A DNA stretch of 36,317 nt from an uncultured Collinsella sp. (GCA_959596495.1 CAUFXK010000015.1:1-36317); one strand, 5' to 3'. Positions 7,479-17,903 are shown, counted from the stretch's first letter. The notes: generated from the sequence alone by a model not told the origin. Numbers and translations are program-made.

Positions 7479-8297
7479 CTAGCCGATGGCGTTTTTGAGT
7501 TCGGCGCGGCGCTTTTTCATGCCGGCCATGACGGCGTTGCGCAGCTCGGGCATGCGCGCGGTATCCATCTGGGGCACGCCCTCGAGCTTATAGGGAATAC
7601 CCAGCTGCTCGTACTTGACGACACCCATCGTGTGATACGGCAGCATTTCCAGGCCCACCACGTTGTGCCATGGAGCGATCAGGCGACCGAGCTTCTCGCA
7701 TTCCTCCGCCGTATCGGTGATACCCGGCACCACCACGTGGCGAATAACAACCTTAATCTTGCGACGGGCAAGCTCATCGCCAAACGCCAGGATGCGCGCA
7801 GGATCGCAACCGGTCAGCTTTTTATGCTCAACCGGATCGGCATGCTTGATGTCGAGCAGCACCATATCGGTCTCGTTGAGAACAGCATCGAACTTCTCCG
7901 GATGCTTGGGATCAAATGCATAGCCACAGCTGTCTAGGCAGGTGTGTACGCGGCCATCGGGGTTGTTGTGCATCACGCGGAACAGGTCGGCCAAAAACTC
8001 GGGCTGCAGGAGCGGTTCGCCGCCCGAAACGGTAATGCCGCCGCTACGGTAGAACTCATGGTTGCTTTGGAACTCGTCCATGAGATGCTCGACGGTCACC
8101 ATCGTGCCGCCGTTAACAGACCAGGTATCGGGATTGTGGCAATACGCGCAGCGCATGGGACAGCCCTGAACAAACACCACAAAGCGGATGCCGGGTCCGT
8201 CGACCGTTCCCATCGTCTCGATCGAATGCACGCGACCCAGGGCATACGCAGAGTCCTCGGGATGAGCATCCACACCCTCAAGCGTCATCTCAGCCAT
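7479..8297 (-). CDS. pflA: Pyruvate formate-lyase activating enzyme (radical SAM)
   Basis: Radical-SAM activase that abstracts a hydrogen from the conserved glycine of PFL, arming the enzyme. The 272-aa protein contains the 4Fe-4S motif CPMRCAYC (CxxxCxxC) near residue 50, the preceding GTVDGPGIRFVVFVQG segment typical of PFL activases, and the SGGEPLLQ glycine motif for SAM. Its target glycine is in the separate small protein encoded at 9774-10025. It lies downstream of degV on the same strand, not next to pflB. Two ATGs (8297, 8288) are close; 8297 has AAGGT upstream. Confidence 0.95.
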   Translation of the reverse strand: MAEMTLEGVDAHPEDSAYALGRVHSIETMGTVDGPGIRFVVFVQGCPMRCAYCHNPDTWSVNGGTMVTVEHLMDEFQSNHEFYRSGGITVSGGEPLLQPEFLADLFRVMHNNPDGRVHTCLDSCGYAFDPKHPEKFDAVLNETDMVLLDIKHADPVEHKKLTGCDPARILAFGDELARRKIKVVIRHVVVPGITDTAEECEKLGRLIAPWHNVVGLEMLPYHTMGVVKYEQLGIPYKLEGVPQMDTARMPELRNAVMAGMKKRRAELKNAIG

Positions 8298-8419
8298 TCC
8301 CGCTACCTTGCCTCTCTTTGGTTTTAGCTACATACATGCCAGAGCCATTCTAGCCCATACGCATGATGCTGAAACGGTTTAGCATTCAATTGGATTGCCC
8401 TATTTGACCGCACGCAAAA

Positions 8420-8452
8420 GCGGCGGGAAGGTTATCGCAACCCGCCCGCCGC
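8420..8452 (-). terminator. Terminator after degV
   Basis: GCGGCGGG/CCCGCCGC stem followed on the minus strand by CTTTTGCG, about 30 nt beyond the degV stop. Confidence 0.6.
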
Positions 8453-8482
8453 CGTGGCAATTGATATCGATTACGCCAGCCC

Positions 8483-9337
8483 TTACGCCTTAAGCGTAAG
8501 CACCGCACCAAAGGCTGTCGGACCGCAATGGCTCGAGATGACGCCACCGACCTGAGTCCAGGTAACGTCCTTAAAGCCCAGATCATGCGCATAGACTTCC
8601 ATATCGTCGCGCAGCTCCTCGGAAAGGCCCACTGAATACGCCAAACCAATGTGCGAGTAATCAATATCGCCCTTCGCAACCATGTGGTCAATAAAGGCAC
8701 GGGCGCATTTGAGCATAGAGCCGCGGAGCTTCTTGGTCGCCACGAATTTGCCACCCGTTACCTCAATGCAAGGCTTAATCTTGAGCAGATGGGCACCGAG
8801 GAATGCCACGTTGGACAAACGACCGCCGGCCTTAAGGAAGGCAAGGTCGGTAGGAACAAAGCCCAACAGCACGCGGTCCATAACGGAATTGGTAAAGGCG
8901 AAAATCTCGTCGACGGTGGCATCCGGATGGGCTTCGATATACTTGGCGGTCTCAACGGCGACAAGCGACTGGCCCACCGACACAAAGCGCGTATCCATGG
9001 AGAAGACGTAATCGCGGCCCTTTGCCACAATCTTCGACGACTGATGCGAGCAGGTCGTAACCTCGGAATACGCAAGATGCAGAATGGTCGCATCGGGCCG
9101 CTCGGCGTGGATACGGTCGTACACATGCGCAAAATCCGCAGGCGCGCAGCCGCTGGTCTTGGGCATGACGCCAAACTCGTTGCAGCGCGAATAAATCTCG
9201 AGCGGATCGATGGAACCGTCATCGACGGTCTCGTCACCAATCGTGACATGCATGGGCACGCGCACGATGCCATAGCGCTCGCAGAGCTCCGGCGTCACAT
9301 CCGACCCAGACTCAACCACGATTACGTACTTGCCCAT
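8483..9337 (-). CDS. DegV family fatty-acid-binding protein
   Basis: DegV/FakB proteins bind a fatty acid and, with FakA, present it for phosphorylation and membrane-lipid synthesis. The 284-aa protein begins VIVVESGSDVTPELCERYGI, the usual DegV N-terminus. It carries KTSGCAPADF in the region where the family binds the fatty-acid carboxylate, and a C-terminal FGAVLTLKA. The ATG at 9337 is taken as start; the upstream extension to 9442 looks non-coding. The ribosome site is weak (GGGT), and a second in-frame ATG lies two codons upstream. No fakA is visible in this window. It sits between the PFL genes and pflA, possibly by chance. Confidence 0.85.
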   Translation of the reverse strand: MGKYVIVVESGSDVTPELCERYGIVRVPMHVTIGDETVDDGSIDPLEIYSRCNEFGVMPKTSGCAPADFAHVYDRIHAERPDATILHLAYSEVTTCSHQSSKIVAKGRDYVFSMDTRFVSVGQSLVAVETAKYIEAHPDATVDEIFAFTNSVMDRVLLGFVPTDLAFLKAGGRLSNVAFLGAHLLKIKPCIEVTGGKFVATKKLRGSMLKCARAFIDHMVAKGDIDYSHIGLAYSVGLSEELRDDMEVYAHDLGFKDVTWTQVGGVISSHCGPTAFGAVLTLKA

Positions 9338-9421
9338 TATCATCACGACCCATCTCGACGTTGACTTTTCAATACATGGCACGCGCCGCCGCACCGTTGC
9401 ACAACGGCTCCAAGCGCCAAA

Positions 9422-9460
9422 GAGACGCCGCCCCTTGCACACAACAAAGGACAGCGTCTC
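9422..9460. other. Hairpin in the degV leader region
   Basis: GAGACGC (9422-9428) pairs with GCGTCTC (9454-9460) around a 25-nt loop, about 85 bp upstream of the degV start. No T tract is clear. The rest of the 9338-9612 gap shows nothing I can name. Confidence 0.35.
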
Positions 9461-9612
9461 CCTGGAAAACTCCGTACTTATCTGAGATTCTACACGGTTT
9501 ATTAAGGAGTGTTACTTATTCCGCAAACGGTAGCTATACGCGATAAACGGTAGCAAGCAAGAATCCAGAACGCTCAACCCATTAGGAGAGTTCCGCCTAA
9601 AGGGTGACTACA

Positions 9613-9757
9613 CAGGACCCCGCCGGGGCCGTTTGGGCTACCTCCCAAAACTTTCCGCAGGACGCAAGAAGCCCTCGCCGCGCGAAGTGCGCAGTGAGGG
9701 CTTCTTGCATGTCCGAGGACGTTTTGGGAGGTAGCCCAAACAGCCCCGGCGATCCTG
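9613..9757. repeat. Family 1 structured palindrome, copy c
   Basis: Lies just beyond the 3' end of the glycyl-radical gene. The outer stem pairs 9621-9651 with 9721-9751 (31 bp, one mismatch) and can extend through CAGGA/TCCTG. The inner stem pairs 9664-9676 with 9696-9708 perfectly. The 12-nt spacers are TTTCCGCAGGAC (9652-9663) and ATGTCCGAGGAC (9709-9720); GGAC and GTCC can pair. The apical loop forms GCGC/GCGC around GAAGT. Confidence 0.9.
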
Positions 9758-9773
9758 CGGGAGTTAAATCCCT

Positions 9774-10025
9774 TTAGAACTTGTCGTGGAAGGTACGCGA
9801 AATGACCTCGTCCTGCTGCTCCTTGGTGAGCGTGTGGAAGTTCACGGCATAGCCGGAAACGCGGATGGTCAGTTGCGGGTACTTCTCGGGGTGAGCCTGA
9901 GCGTCGAGCAGCGTCTCACGGTTGAAGACGTTGATGTTCAGGTGGTGGCCACCCTTCTCGGCGTAAGCGTCGAGCATGTGGACCAGGTTATCGGCCTGAG
10001 TCTCGGAAACTTCAGAAACCTTCAT
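9774..10025 (-). CDS. grcA: Stand-alone glycyl-radical domain protein (C-terminal part of PFL, GrcA-like)
   Basis: An 83-aa protein that aligns by eye to the C-terminal domain of E. coli PflB. HLNINVFNRETLLDA leads to the radical-carrying motif RVSGYAV and the end TKEQQDEVISRTF. The adjacent pflB ends just before this domain, so this protein should supply the essential glycyl radical. E. coli GrcA (127 aa) is similar but repairs a full-length PFL, whereas here it appears to be the only source. The ATG at 10025 has a clear AAGGAG seven bases upstream; the longer frame to 10070 lacks support. About 17 N-terminal residues precede the homologous region. It follows pflB by 85 bp with a hairpin between. 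Confidence 0.9.
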   Translation of the reverse strand: MKVSEVSETQADNLVHMLDAYAEKGGHHLNINVFNRETLLDAQAHPEKYPQLTIRVSGYAVNFHTLTKEQQDEVISRTFHDKF

Positions 10026-10085
10026 AATGTGTCTCCTTCGATCGATAGGCGCCGGCCGAAACCGGCACACTAATCAGTAATCGTT

Positions 10086-10108
10086 ATTGTTAGTATAGCA
10101 CTAACAAT
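10086..10108 (-). other. Hairpin between pflB and the glycyl-radical gene
   Basis: ATTGTTAG/CTAACAAT, 8 bp with a 7-nt loop, starts 3 nt after the pflB stop. It is AT-rich without a long T tract. It may be an mRNA-stabilising or partial-termination element setting the ratio of the two PFL parts. Confidence 0.45.
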
Positions 10109-10110
10109 AG

Positions 10111-12162
<2,052 letters not shown>

Positions 12163-12392
12163 TGTGTAACCACGCTCCTAGTTACGTGTAATGCGGCGCT
12201 CTCTCACACCGCTGCTTATTGAATTCTTGAATTTTCGGCTTGCACTACCGGCTTCTTCCGTTCTTCACCACATGTTGGTGCAGGGAAAAACGTTTGTCCA
12301 CCTTGGAACTGCAACCCAAAACCCAAGATTTCACCCGTTTGAGAAGGATAACATAGCGACCCCCTTCATCAGGGCTGTTATATGTTTCTTTT

Positions 12393-12419
12393 TTTATATC
12401 ATAAGGGCGTTTTTTACAA
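12393..12419 (-). promoter_or_regulatory. Candidate pflB promoter
   Basis: On the minus strand TTGTAA (12414-12419), a 15-bp spacer and TATAAA (12393-12398), in an AT-rich island within the 549-bp gap between pflB and marR. The spacer is short, so this is tentative. It would give a leader of about 220 nt. Confidence 0.35.
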
Positions 12420-12438
12420 ACCCGCAGGAAATGCGAGC

Positions 12439-12457
12439 GTGAACAACTACCGTTCAC
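12439..12457. promoter_or_regulatory. GTGAAC-N7-GTTCAC palindrome
   Basis: A 6-bp inverted repeat with 7-bp spacing, just upstream of the candidate pfl promoter. It has the shape of an operator; the binding protein is unknown. Between here and 12611 I recognise no gene. Confidence 0.3.
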
Positions 12458-12614
12458 CGATTTGTTTAGTTTTTTCCTTGCCTTTGTACGACGTTCACTC
12501 TAGCTGTTATGTCAGCTTTAGCAGGGTAAAGTGCCTCTGAGTGGGCTTTAGGACGTGCTCAGAGATCTACCCCTAACTTTGCTGATACCGACGGTGTACG
12601 GAGGTCGCCTAAAA

Positions 12615-12644
12615 GTTGTTTTCTAGGCATGTCCCAAAATCTAC
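12615..12644. repeat. Second copy of the conserved-loop GGGAC hairpin
   Basis: On the minus strand GTAGATTTTGGGACATGCCT followed by AGAAAACAAC, matching the element after lysC (1261-1291) in loop and stem. The stem is poorer here. It lies about 70 bp upstream of marR. Confidence 0.4.
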
Positions 12645-12665
12645 CGTATAGGGTGCGCGTGCGGG

Positions 12666-12723
12666 GGTATCATCTTTCACCGAAAATAGTTTCTAGTGTT
12701 AGGGGTTTTCGGTGGAAGATACC
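12666..12723 (+). promoter_or_regulatory. Inverted repeat covering the marR start codon
   Basis: GGTATC (12666-12671) plus CACCGAAAA (12678-12686) are repeated in inverse as TTTTCGGTG (12706-12714) plus GATACC (12718-12723). The GTG start codon (12712-12714) lies inside the right arm and the ribosome site AGGGG (12701-12705) lies in the loop. It could be an autoregulatory MarR operator, an RNA hairpin that limits initiation, or both. Confidence 0.5.
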
Positions 12724-13161
12724 GATTTCCGTGAACTTGGGCGTCAGCTCCTTACCGAGTTCGGCAGCATGCATCAGCGCATTTCGCGCTTTGCGGACAA
12801 AGCCCTCGGCGGCGAGATGGCCGTCATGCGCGCCCTCATGCTCGCTGGCGGTTCGCTCACGCCGAGCGAACTCGCCGATCGCGCCTGGGTCTCGAGCGCC
12901 CGCATCGCCAATATCCTACGCGCTCTCGAAGCCAAGGGCTGGGTCGAGCGCGAGCACTCAAAGACCGACCGTCGTCGCGTACACGTCACGGTGACCGACA
13001 AGGGATTCCAGGATCTCGAAATCAAACGACGGGAATTCGAGGAGCGCACCGCGGCCTTCCTCGAGCAGCTCGGCGAAACAGATACCCAAGAGATGGTGCG
13101 CCTTCTAAGACGTGCCAACGAAATTATCGACCGCAATCAAGAAAGGAGAGATGCCGAGTGA
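12712..13161 (+). CDS. MarR family transcriptional regulator
   Basis: A 149-aa winged-helix regulator. Helices 3-4 and the wing are visible in LTPSELADRAWVSSARIANILRALEAKGWVEREHSKTDRRRVHVTVT, followed by a C-terminal dimerisation helix. The start is GTG at 12712 with AGGGG upstream; no closer ATG fits. Its stop overlaps the start of the next gene by 4 bp (GTGA), so it heads an operon with two ABC exporter genes. It is probably their local repressor, responding to a substrate of the pump (inference from context). Confidence 0.9.
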   Translation: MEDTDFRELGRQLLTEFGSMHQRISRFADKALGGEMAVMRALMLAGGSLTPSELADRAWVSSARIANILRALEAKGWVEREHSKTDRRRVHVTVTDKGFQDLEIKRREFEERTAAFLEQLGETDTQEMVRLLRRANEIIDRNQERRDAE

Positions 13162-15524
13162 GGATTCTCAAGCTCTTTAAAAAGCACGTCCTGGCACTGT
13201 TCACAGCTATCGTACTTATCGTAATCAGCTGCAACGCCGATCTGGCGCTGCCTACCTATATGAGCGACATCGTCGACGTGGGCGTGCAGCAAGGCGGCAT
13301 CGCCTCGCCCGTGCCCGACACCATTCGCGCCGAATCGCTCGACGACCTCGAACTCTTCATGAGCGCCAAGGACGCCAAGGCTGTGGAGGCCGTGTTTAGC
13401 AAGGCTGACAAAAACGGCATTCGAACGTACAAGGGCACCGAGGAAGAGCGTGCCGATGGAGGCAAAATTACCGACATTATGAGCCTGCCCGAGACCGTCG
13501 TCCTTTCGCTCAACCAGGGCATCGACGCCGACTCCATGGGAGACATGACCGGCACGTCCAGCGAGAAAGACGGCGACGCCGCTCAGGCCATGCCCACGCC
13601 CGAGCAAATGGCAGCGATGACGCCCGAGCAGCTCGCCGAGATGCAGCAGAAGGCCGCAGCGGCGCAGAATATGCAAAAGCAGATCGACGCCGACGGCGGC
13701 AAGATCACCATGAAGAGCCTGCGCCTGGGTGTCGAGGGCGGTCTGGTAGACCAAAGCAAGCTCGTCGAGGGCGCCAACGAAATGGCGGACAAAATGGGCT
13801 CCATGTCGGGCTCCATCGTCACCCAGCGCGCCGTGAGCTATGTACAGGACGAGTACAAGGCGCAGGGCATCGACCCCGCCGACGTGCAGAACGCCTACCT
13901 GGGCCGCATGGCGACCACGATGTTTGGTCTGTGTCTGGTGTCGCTGGTCGCCACCATCCTGACCGGTGCCGTGGCTTCGCGCACCGCCTGCTCCATCGCA
14001 CGCGACCTGCGCCGCGAGACCTTCAACAAGGTTATGCACTTCTCGCCGGCCGAGGTGGGCAAGTTTAGCCAGGCCTCGCTCATCACCCGCTGCACCAACG
14101 ACATTCAGCAAATTCAGATGGCCGCAACCCTGTTTATCCGCATGTGTCTGATGGCGCCCGTCATGGGCATCGTCGCCGTCATGCGCGTCCTGGCCAACCA
14201 CACCGGCCTGGAGTGGACCATCGCCGTGGCCATCATCGCGGTCTCGGCCGTCGTCGGCGTGCTTATGGGCCTCACTATGCCCAAATTCAAAAAGATGCAG
14301 AGCTTTGTGGACCGCGTGAACCTTACCGCCCGCGAGCTGCTCGACGGCCTTATGCCTATCCGCTCGTTCAACCGCGAGGAGCATGAGCTCGAGCGTTTTG
14401 ACAAGGCTTCGCTCGACCTGATGACCACGCAGCTCTACACCAACCGCGCCATGAGCTTTATGATGCCGCTCATGATGCTGGTCATGAATTGCATCACCGT
14501 GCTTATCGTCTGGTTTGGCGCGCAGGGCGTGTCCGACGGCGTGATGCAGGTCGGCAACATGATGGCGTTTATCTCCTACACCATGCAGATCGTCATGGCG
14601 TTTATGATCCTCACCATGGTTTCGGTCATCCTGCCCCGCGCCGAGGTCGCAGCCGAGCGCGTGGAAGAGGTCATCACCTGCCCCACGAGCATCAACGACC
14701 CCTCCTCGCCCAAACTGCCCGCGACCAGCGCGTCACGCGGTGAGCTCACCTTCCGCGACGTGAGCTTCCAGTATCCCGATGCCCGCGCCGATGTCATCAG
14801 CGGCGTGAACTTCACCACGCATGCCGGTCAGATGCTCGGCATCATTGGCTCCACGGGCTCGGGCAAGTCCACGCTCGTGCAGCTGATTCCGCGCCTGTAC
14901 GACGTCACAGGCGGCAGCATTTCACTCGACGGCATCGACGTGCGTGACATGACCCTTTCCGAGCTACGCCGCCGTATTGGTTATATCCCGCAGCAGGGTC
15001 GCCTGTTCTCGGGCACCGTCGAGAGCAACCTCAAGTTTGCCGGCGATATGGTGAGTGACGAGGATATGCGCCAGGCGGCACGCGTCGCCCAGGCGGAGGA
15101 CTTTATCGCCGAGCGCGAGGGCGGCTACGACTCCCCCATCAGCCAGGGCGGATCCAATGTCTCGGGCGGCCAGCGCCAGCGCCTGGCCATCGCCCGCGCG
15201 CTGGCCAAAAAGCCCGAGGTCGTGGTGTTCGATGACTCGTTTAGTGCCCTCGACTACAAGACCGACGCGCGCCTGCGCGAGGAGCTGGCCAAAAACGTTA
15301 CCGACGCCGCACTCGTGGTCGTGGCCCAGCGCATCGCGACCATCATGCACGCCGACCAGATTATCGTGCTCGACGACGGCCACGTGGTGGGCACTGGCAC
15401 ACACGAGGAGCTGCTGCACAGCTGCCCGGCGTACCTGGAGATCGCACAGTCGCAGCTTTCAGCCGAGGAGCTGGGGCTTACCCAAGAAGAAATTGCAGCC
15501 GTCATGGAAGGAGGCGAGCGCTAA
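13158..15524 (+). CDS. ABC exporter half-transporter 1 (degenerate ATP site, large extracellular insert)
   Basis: A 788-aa fused membrane and ATPase protein of the multidrug/peptide exporter type. A first membrane helix (about residues 10-32) is followed by roughly 210 hydrophilic residues rich in Met, Gln, Ala and Asp (33-240). The remaining helices follow, then the ATPase domain: Walker A GSTGSGKST near 564, signature VSGGQ near 667, Walker B VVVFDD. The residue after the Walker B Asp is Asp rather than the catalytic Glu, typical of the degenerate-site subunit in heterodimeric exporters. GTG start overlaps marR. The next gene overlaps by one base and supplies the partner. Substrate unknown. 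Confidence 0.93.
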   Translation: MRILKLFKKHVLALFTAIVLIVISCNADLALPTYMSDIVDVGVQQGGIASPVPDTIRAESLDDLELFMSAKDAKAVEAVFSKADKNGIRTYKGTEEERADGGKITDIMSLPETVVLSLNQGIDADSMGDMTGTSSEKDGDAAQAMPTPEQMAAMTPEQLAEMQQKAAAAQNMQKQIDADGGKITMKSLRLGVEGGLVDQSKLVEGANEMADKMGSMSGSIVTQRAVSYVQDEYKAQGIDPADVQNAYLGRMATTMFGLCLVSLVATILTGAVASRTACSIARDLRRETFNKVMHFSPAEVGKFSQASLITRCTNDIQQIQMAATLFIRMCLMAPVMGIVAVMRVLANHTGLEWTIAVAIIAVSAVVGVLMGLTMPKFKKMQSFVDRVNLTARELLDGLMPIRSFNREEHELERFDKASLDLMTTQLYTNRAMSFMMPLMMLVMNCITVLIVWFGAQGVSDGVMQVGNMMAFISYTMQIVMAFMILTMVSVILPRAEVAAERVEEVITCPTSINDPSSPKLPATSASRGELTFRDVSFQYPDARADVISGVNFTTHAGQMLGIIGSTGSGKSTLVQLIPRLYDVTGGSISLDGIDVRDMTLSELRRRIGYIPQQGRLFSGTVESNLKFAGDMVSDEDMRQAARVAQAEDFIAEREGGYDSPISQGGSNVSGGQRQRLAIARALAKKPEVVVFDDSFSALDYKTDARLREELAKNVTDAALVVVAQRIATIMHADQIIVLDDGHVVGTGTHEELLHSCPAYLEIAQSQLSAEELGLTQEEIAAVMEGGER

Positions 15525-17380
15525 TGGCAGACGAGACCAAGACTCAGATTCCCAAGCCCACCCGCCGGCGCGGTCCTATGGGCCGTATGGGTGGCATGGG
15601 CCGCGGCGAAAAGGCCAAGGACTTTAAAGGCACCATGAGGCAGCTGCTCGGCTATATCGGCCAGCACAAGATTGCCGTGTTTGCTGCCGTCGCCTTTGCC
15701 GTGTGCTCGGTCATCTTTAACATTGTGGGGCCCAAGGTGCTCGGCCAGGTTACCACCAAACTGTTCGAAGGCCTGGTTGCCAAGGTCAACGGCACCGGCG
15801 ACGTCGACTTTGACTGGATCGCCAAGACGCTCGGCTTTTTGCTCTGCCTGTATCTGGCAAGCTCTGTCTGCAGCCTGGTCCAGGGCTGGCTCATGACCGG
15901 CGTCACGCAAAAGATCTGCTATCGCATGCGCAAGGAGATCGCCGCCAAGATCGCTGTCGTTCCAATGAGCTACTTCAACGGCCACAGCAAGGGCGACGTG
16001 CTCAGCCGCATCACCAACGACGTCGATACGCTGGGCCAGTCGCTCAACCAGAGCGTGACCCAGCTCATCACGTCGGTGACGCAGATTATCGGCGTGCTCG
16101 TCATGATGCTGTCGATCAGCCTGCCGCTCACCGGCGTCACCGTGCTCACGCTGCCGGCCGCCGCGATTATCCTGACCGTAATGATTCACTTCTCGCAGCC
16201 ATACTTCCGAGAGCAGCAGCAGGTTCTGGGTGCCGTCAACGGCATTATCGAGGAGGATTTTGCCGGCCAAAACGTCATTCAGGTGTTCGACCGCGCCGAG
16301 GCCTCAATCGAGGAGTTCGACCGTCAAAACGACCGCCTCTTTATTAGTGGCTGGCGCTCGCAGTTCCTGTCGGGCCTGATGATGCCGCTTATGAGCTTGG
16401 TGGGCAACATGGGCTACGTGGGCGTCGTCGTGGTGGGCGCGCAGCTCGCACTGACCGGCAATGCCACGCCCGGCGACATCCAGAGCTTTATCCAGTACGT
16501 TCGCAACTTTACGCAACCCGTACAGCAGCTGGGCAACGTGAGCAACACGATGCAGTCGATGGCCGCCGCCACCGAGCGTGTGTTTGAGTTCCTTGCCGCG
16601 CCCGAAGAGGAGCAGAAGTCCGACGCCCAGATTCCCGAGAAGCGCCCCGGCCACGTGGAGTTTGACCATGTCAAGTTTGGCTACACGCCCGACAAGACCA
16701 TCATCCACGACTTTAGCTGCGAGGCACAGCCCGGCCAAACCATCGCCATCGTCGGCCCCACCGGCGCCGGCAAGACCACGCTCATCAAGCTGCTGCAGCG
16801 CTTCTACGACGTGGACGGCGGTTCACTGCGCGTCGAGGGCGTCGACGTGCGCGACTGGGACCGCGCGGCACTGCGCGGCGAGTTTGCCATGGTGCTGCAG
16901 GATACCTGGCTGTTTAACGGCACCATCCGCGAGAACATCCGCTACGGACGCCCCGATGCGAGCGATGCCGAGGTCGAGGCCGCTGCACGCGCCGCACGCT
17001 GCGATCACTTTATCCATACGCTCGCCGGCGGCTACGACTTTATGATCAACGAGGAGGGCACTAACCTGTCGCAGGGTCAGCGCCAGCTCGTGACCATTGC
17101 CCGTGCCATTTTGGCCGACCGCCCGGCGCTCATTCTGGACGAGGCGACATCCAACGTCGATACCCGCACCGAGGAGCTCATCCAGCGCGCCATGGATGCG
17201 CTGATGCAGGGCCGTACCAGCTTTGTCATCGCGCACCGCCTGTCCACGATCCGCAACGCCGACGTGATCTTGGTAATTCGCGACGGCGACATCGTCGAAA
17301 AGGGCACGCACGACGAGCTGCTCGCCCAGGGTGGCTTCTACGCCGATCTGTACAACTCGCAGTTCGACGAAGCGGCGTAA
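15524..17380 (+). CDS. ABC exporter half-transporter 2 (canonical catalytic Glu)
   Basis: A 618-aa partner of the preceding protein. After a basic Gly/Met-rich N-terminus (RRRGPMGRMGGMGRGEK), six membrane helices occupy about residues 45-330. The ATPase domain has Walker A GPTGAGKTT near 411, Walker B LILDEATS with the catalytic Glu near 540, and a variant signature LSQGQ. The pair is self-consistent: this subunit's Walker motifs plus the VSGGQ of subunit 1 would form the working ATP site, and the other site would be degenerate. Start ATG overlaps the previous stop (TAATG) with GGAGG upstream. A strong terminator follows. Confidence 0.94.
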   Translation: MADETKTQIPKPTRRRGPMGRMGGMGRGEKAKDFKGTMRQLLGYIGQHKIAVFAAVAFAVCSVIFNIVGPKVLGQVTTKLFEGLVAKVNGTGDVDFDWIAKTLGFLLCLYLASSVCSLVQGWLMTGVTQKICYRMRKEIAAKIAVVPMSYFNGHSKGDVLSRITNDVDTLGQSLNQSVTQLITSVTQIIGVLVMMLSISLPLTGVTVLTLPAAAIILTVMIHFSQPYFREQQQVLGAVNGIIEEDFAGQNVIQVFDRAEASIEEFDRQNDRLFISGWRSQFLSGLMMPLMSLVGNMGYVGVVVVGAQLALTGNATPGDIQSFIQYVRNFTQPVQQLGNVSNTMQSMAAATERVFEFLAAPEEEQKSDAQIPEKRPGHVEFDHVKFGYTPDKTIIHDFSCEAQPGQTIAIVGPTGAGKTTLIKLLQRFYDVDGGSLRVEGVDVRDWDRAALRGEFAMVLQDTWLFNGTIRENIRYGRPDASDAEVEAAARAARCDHFIHTLAGGYDFMINEEGTNLSQGQRQLVTIARAILADRPALILDEATSNVDTRTEELIQRAMDALMQGRTSFVIAHRLSTIRNADVILVIRDGDIVEKGTHDELLAQGGFYADLYNSQFDEAA

Positions 17381-17408
17381 AACTGGCGCCAAACAACCGC
17401 AATACCCA

Positions 17409-17444
17409 AAAACGGGGGCGCAGAATGAACTGCGCCCCCGTTTT
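17409..17444 (+). terminator. Terminator of the marR-ABC operon
   Basis: A perfect 15-bp stem (17409-17423/17430-17444) of AAAACGGGGGCGCAG with a 6-nt loop, ending in TTTT. It begins 29 nt after the last stop codon. From 17445 to about 17820 I see no gene; the region is AT-richer and holds no recognised element. Confidence 0.85.
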
Positions 17445-17821
17445 GTGTCCTTTGGGCCTCGAAACGCCTCCCCTGAGGCCTGATTGACGCTCTCCCTCAA
17501 GGCCCCGTGGGCAAAAAATGGCAAAAATGAGTACTGTCACCTTTTTAGTAACAGCCAAAACTGCCCCAAACGACGTCTTTGCGGCCTAGATATTCCTTCA
17601 AATTGATCAAAACGCCCGTTAGCAGGCTTCTGCGTGCCAACGTTAATGACATATTTATCACTTTGTCTATTATCTCGCTAGACGGATATGTTACTAGGTT
17701 AGCAACATTACTCATATTTGGCATTTTTTGCCCGCAGGGTGTTTCCTGGGGAACCGACAATAGCCTTAGGGTCCCGCACGACGCCACTCCCTCCCGGTAT
17801 CCGCCGACGTTCCCCCATATA

Positions 17822-17859
17822 AAACCTGCCAAAATAAACCTGTCCCTTTTGGCAGGTTT
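17822..17859. repeat. GGGAC-loop palindrome upstream of aroF
   Basis: AAACCTGCCAAAA (17822-17834) and its perfect inverse (17847-17859). On the minus strand the loop reads GGGACAGGTTTA, the same GGGACAG core as hairpins at 7445-7477 and 27994-28030. It is not next to a stop codon, unlike those. Confidence 0.55.
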
Positions 17860-17874
17860 CGGGGTGGCAAGGGC

Positions 17875-17903
17875 TTGCACTTTAGCATGCGACAGCGGAT
17901 AAT
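17875..17903 (+). promoter_or_regulatory. Probable aroF promoter
   Basis: TTGCAC (17875-17880), a 17-bp spacer and GATAAT (17898-17903), close to the sigma-70-type consensus. The predicted start near 17910 leaves a 47-nt leader before the ribosome site GAGGAGG. Confidence 0.65.

Noticed and set aside
9613..9757. Reading the family 1 elements as ordinary Rho-independent terminators
   Set aside because: Their arms are too long, no T tract follows, and the conserved unpaired spacers are not explained by a terminator, though a 3'-end role remains possible.
12480..12611. Possible further palindrome (GTCAGC...GCTGAT and CTCTGAG...CTCAGAG)
   Set aside because: The inner 7-bp arms are real but the outer arms pair poorly and no family motif is present; not strong enough to list.
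13137..14384. 415-aa open frame opposite the first ABC exporter gene
   Set aside because: His/Gly/Asp-rich antisense translation of a gene with clear ABC motifs on the plus strand.
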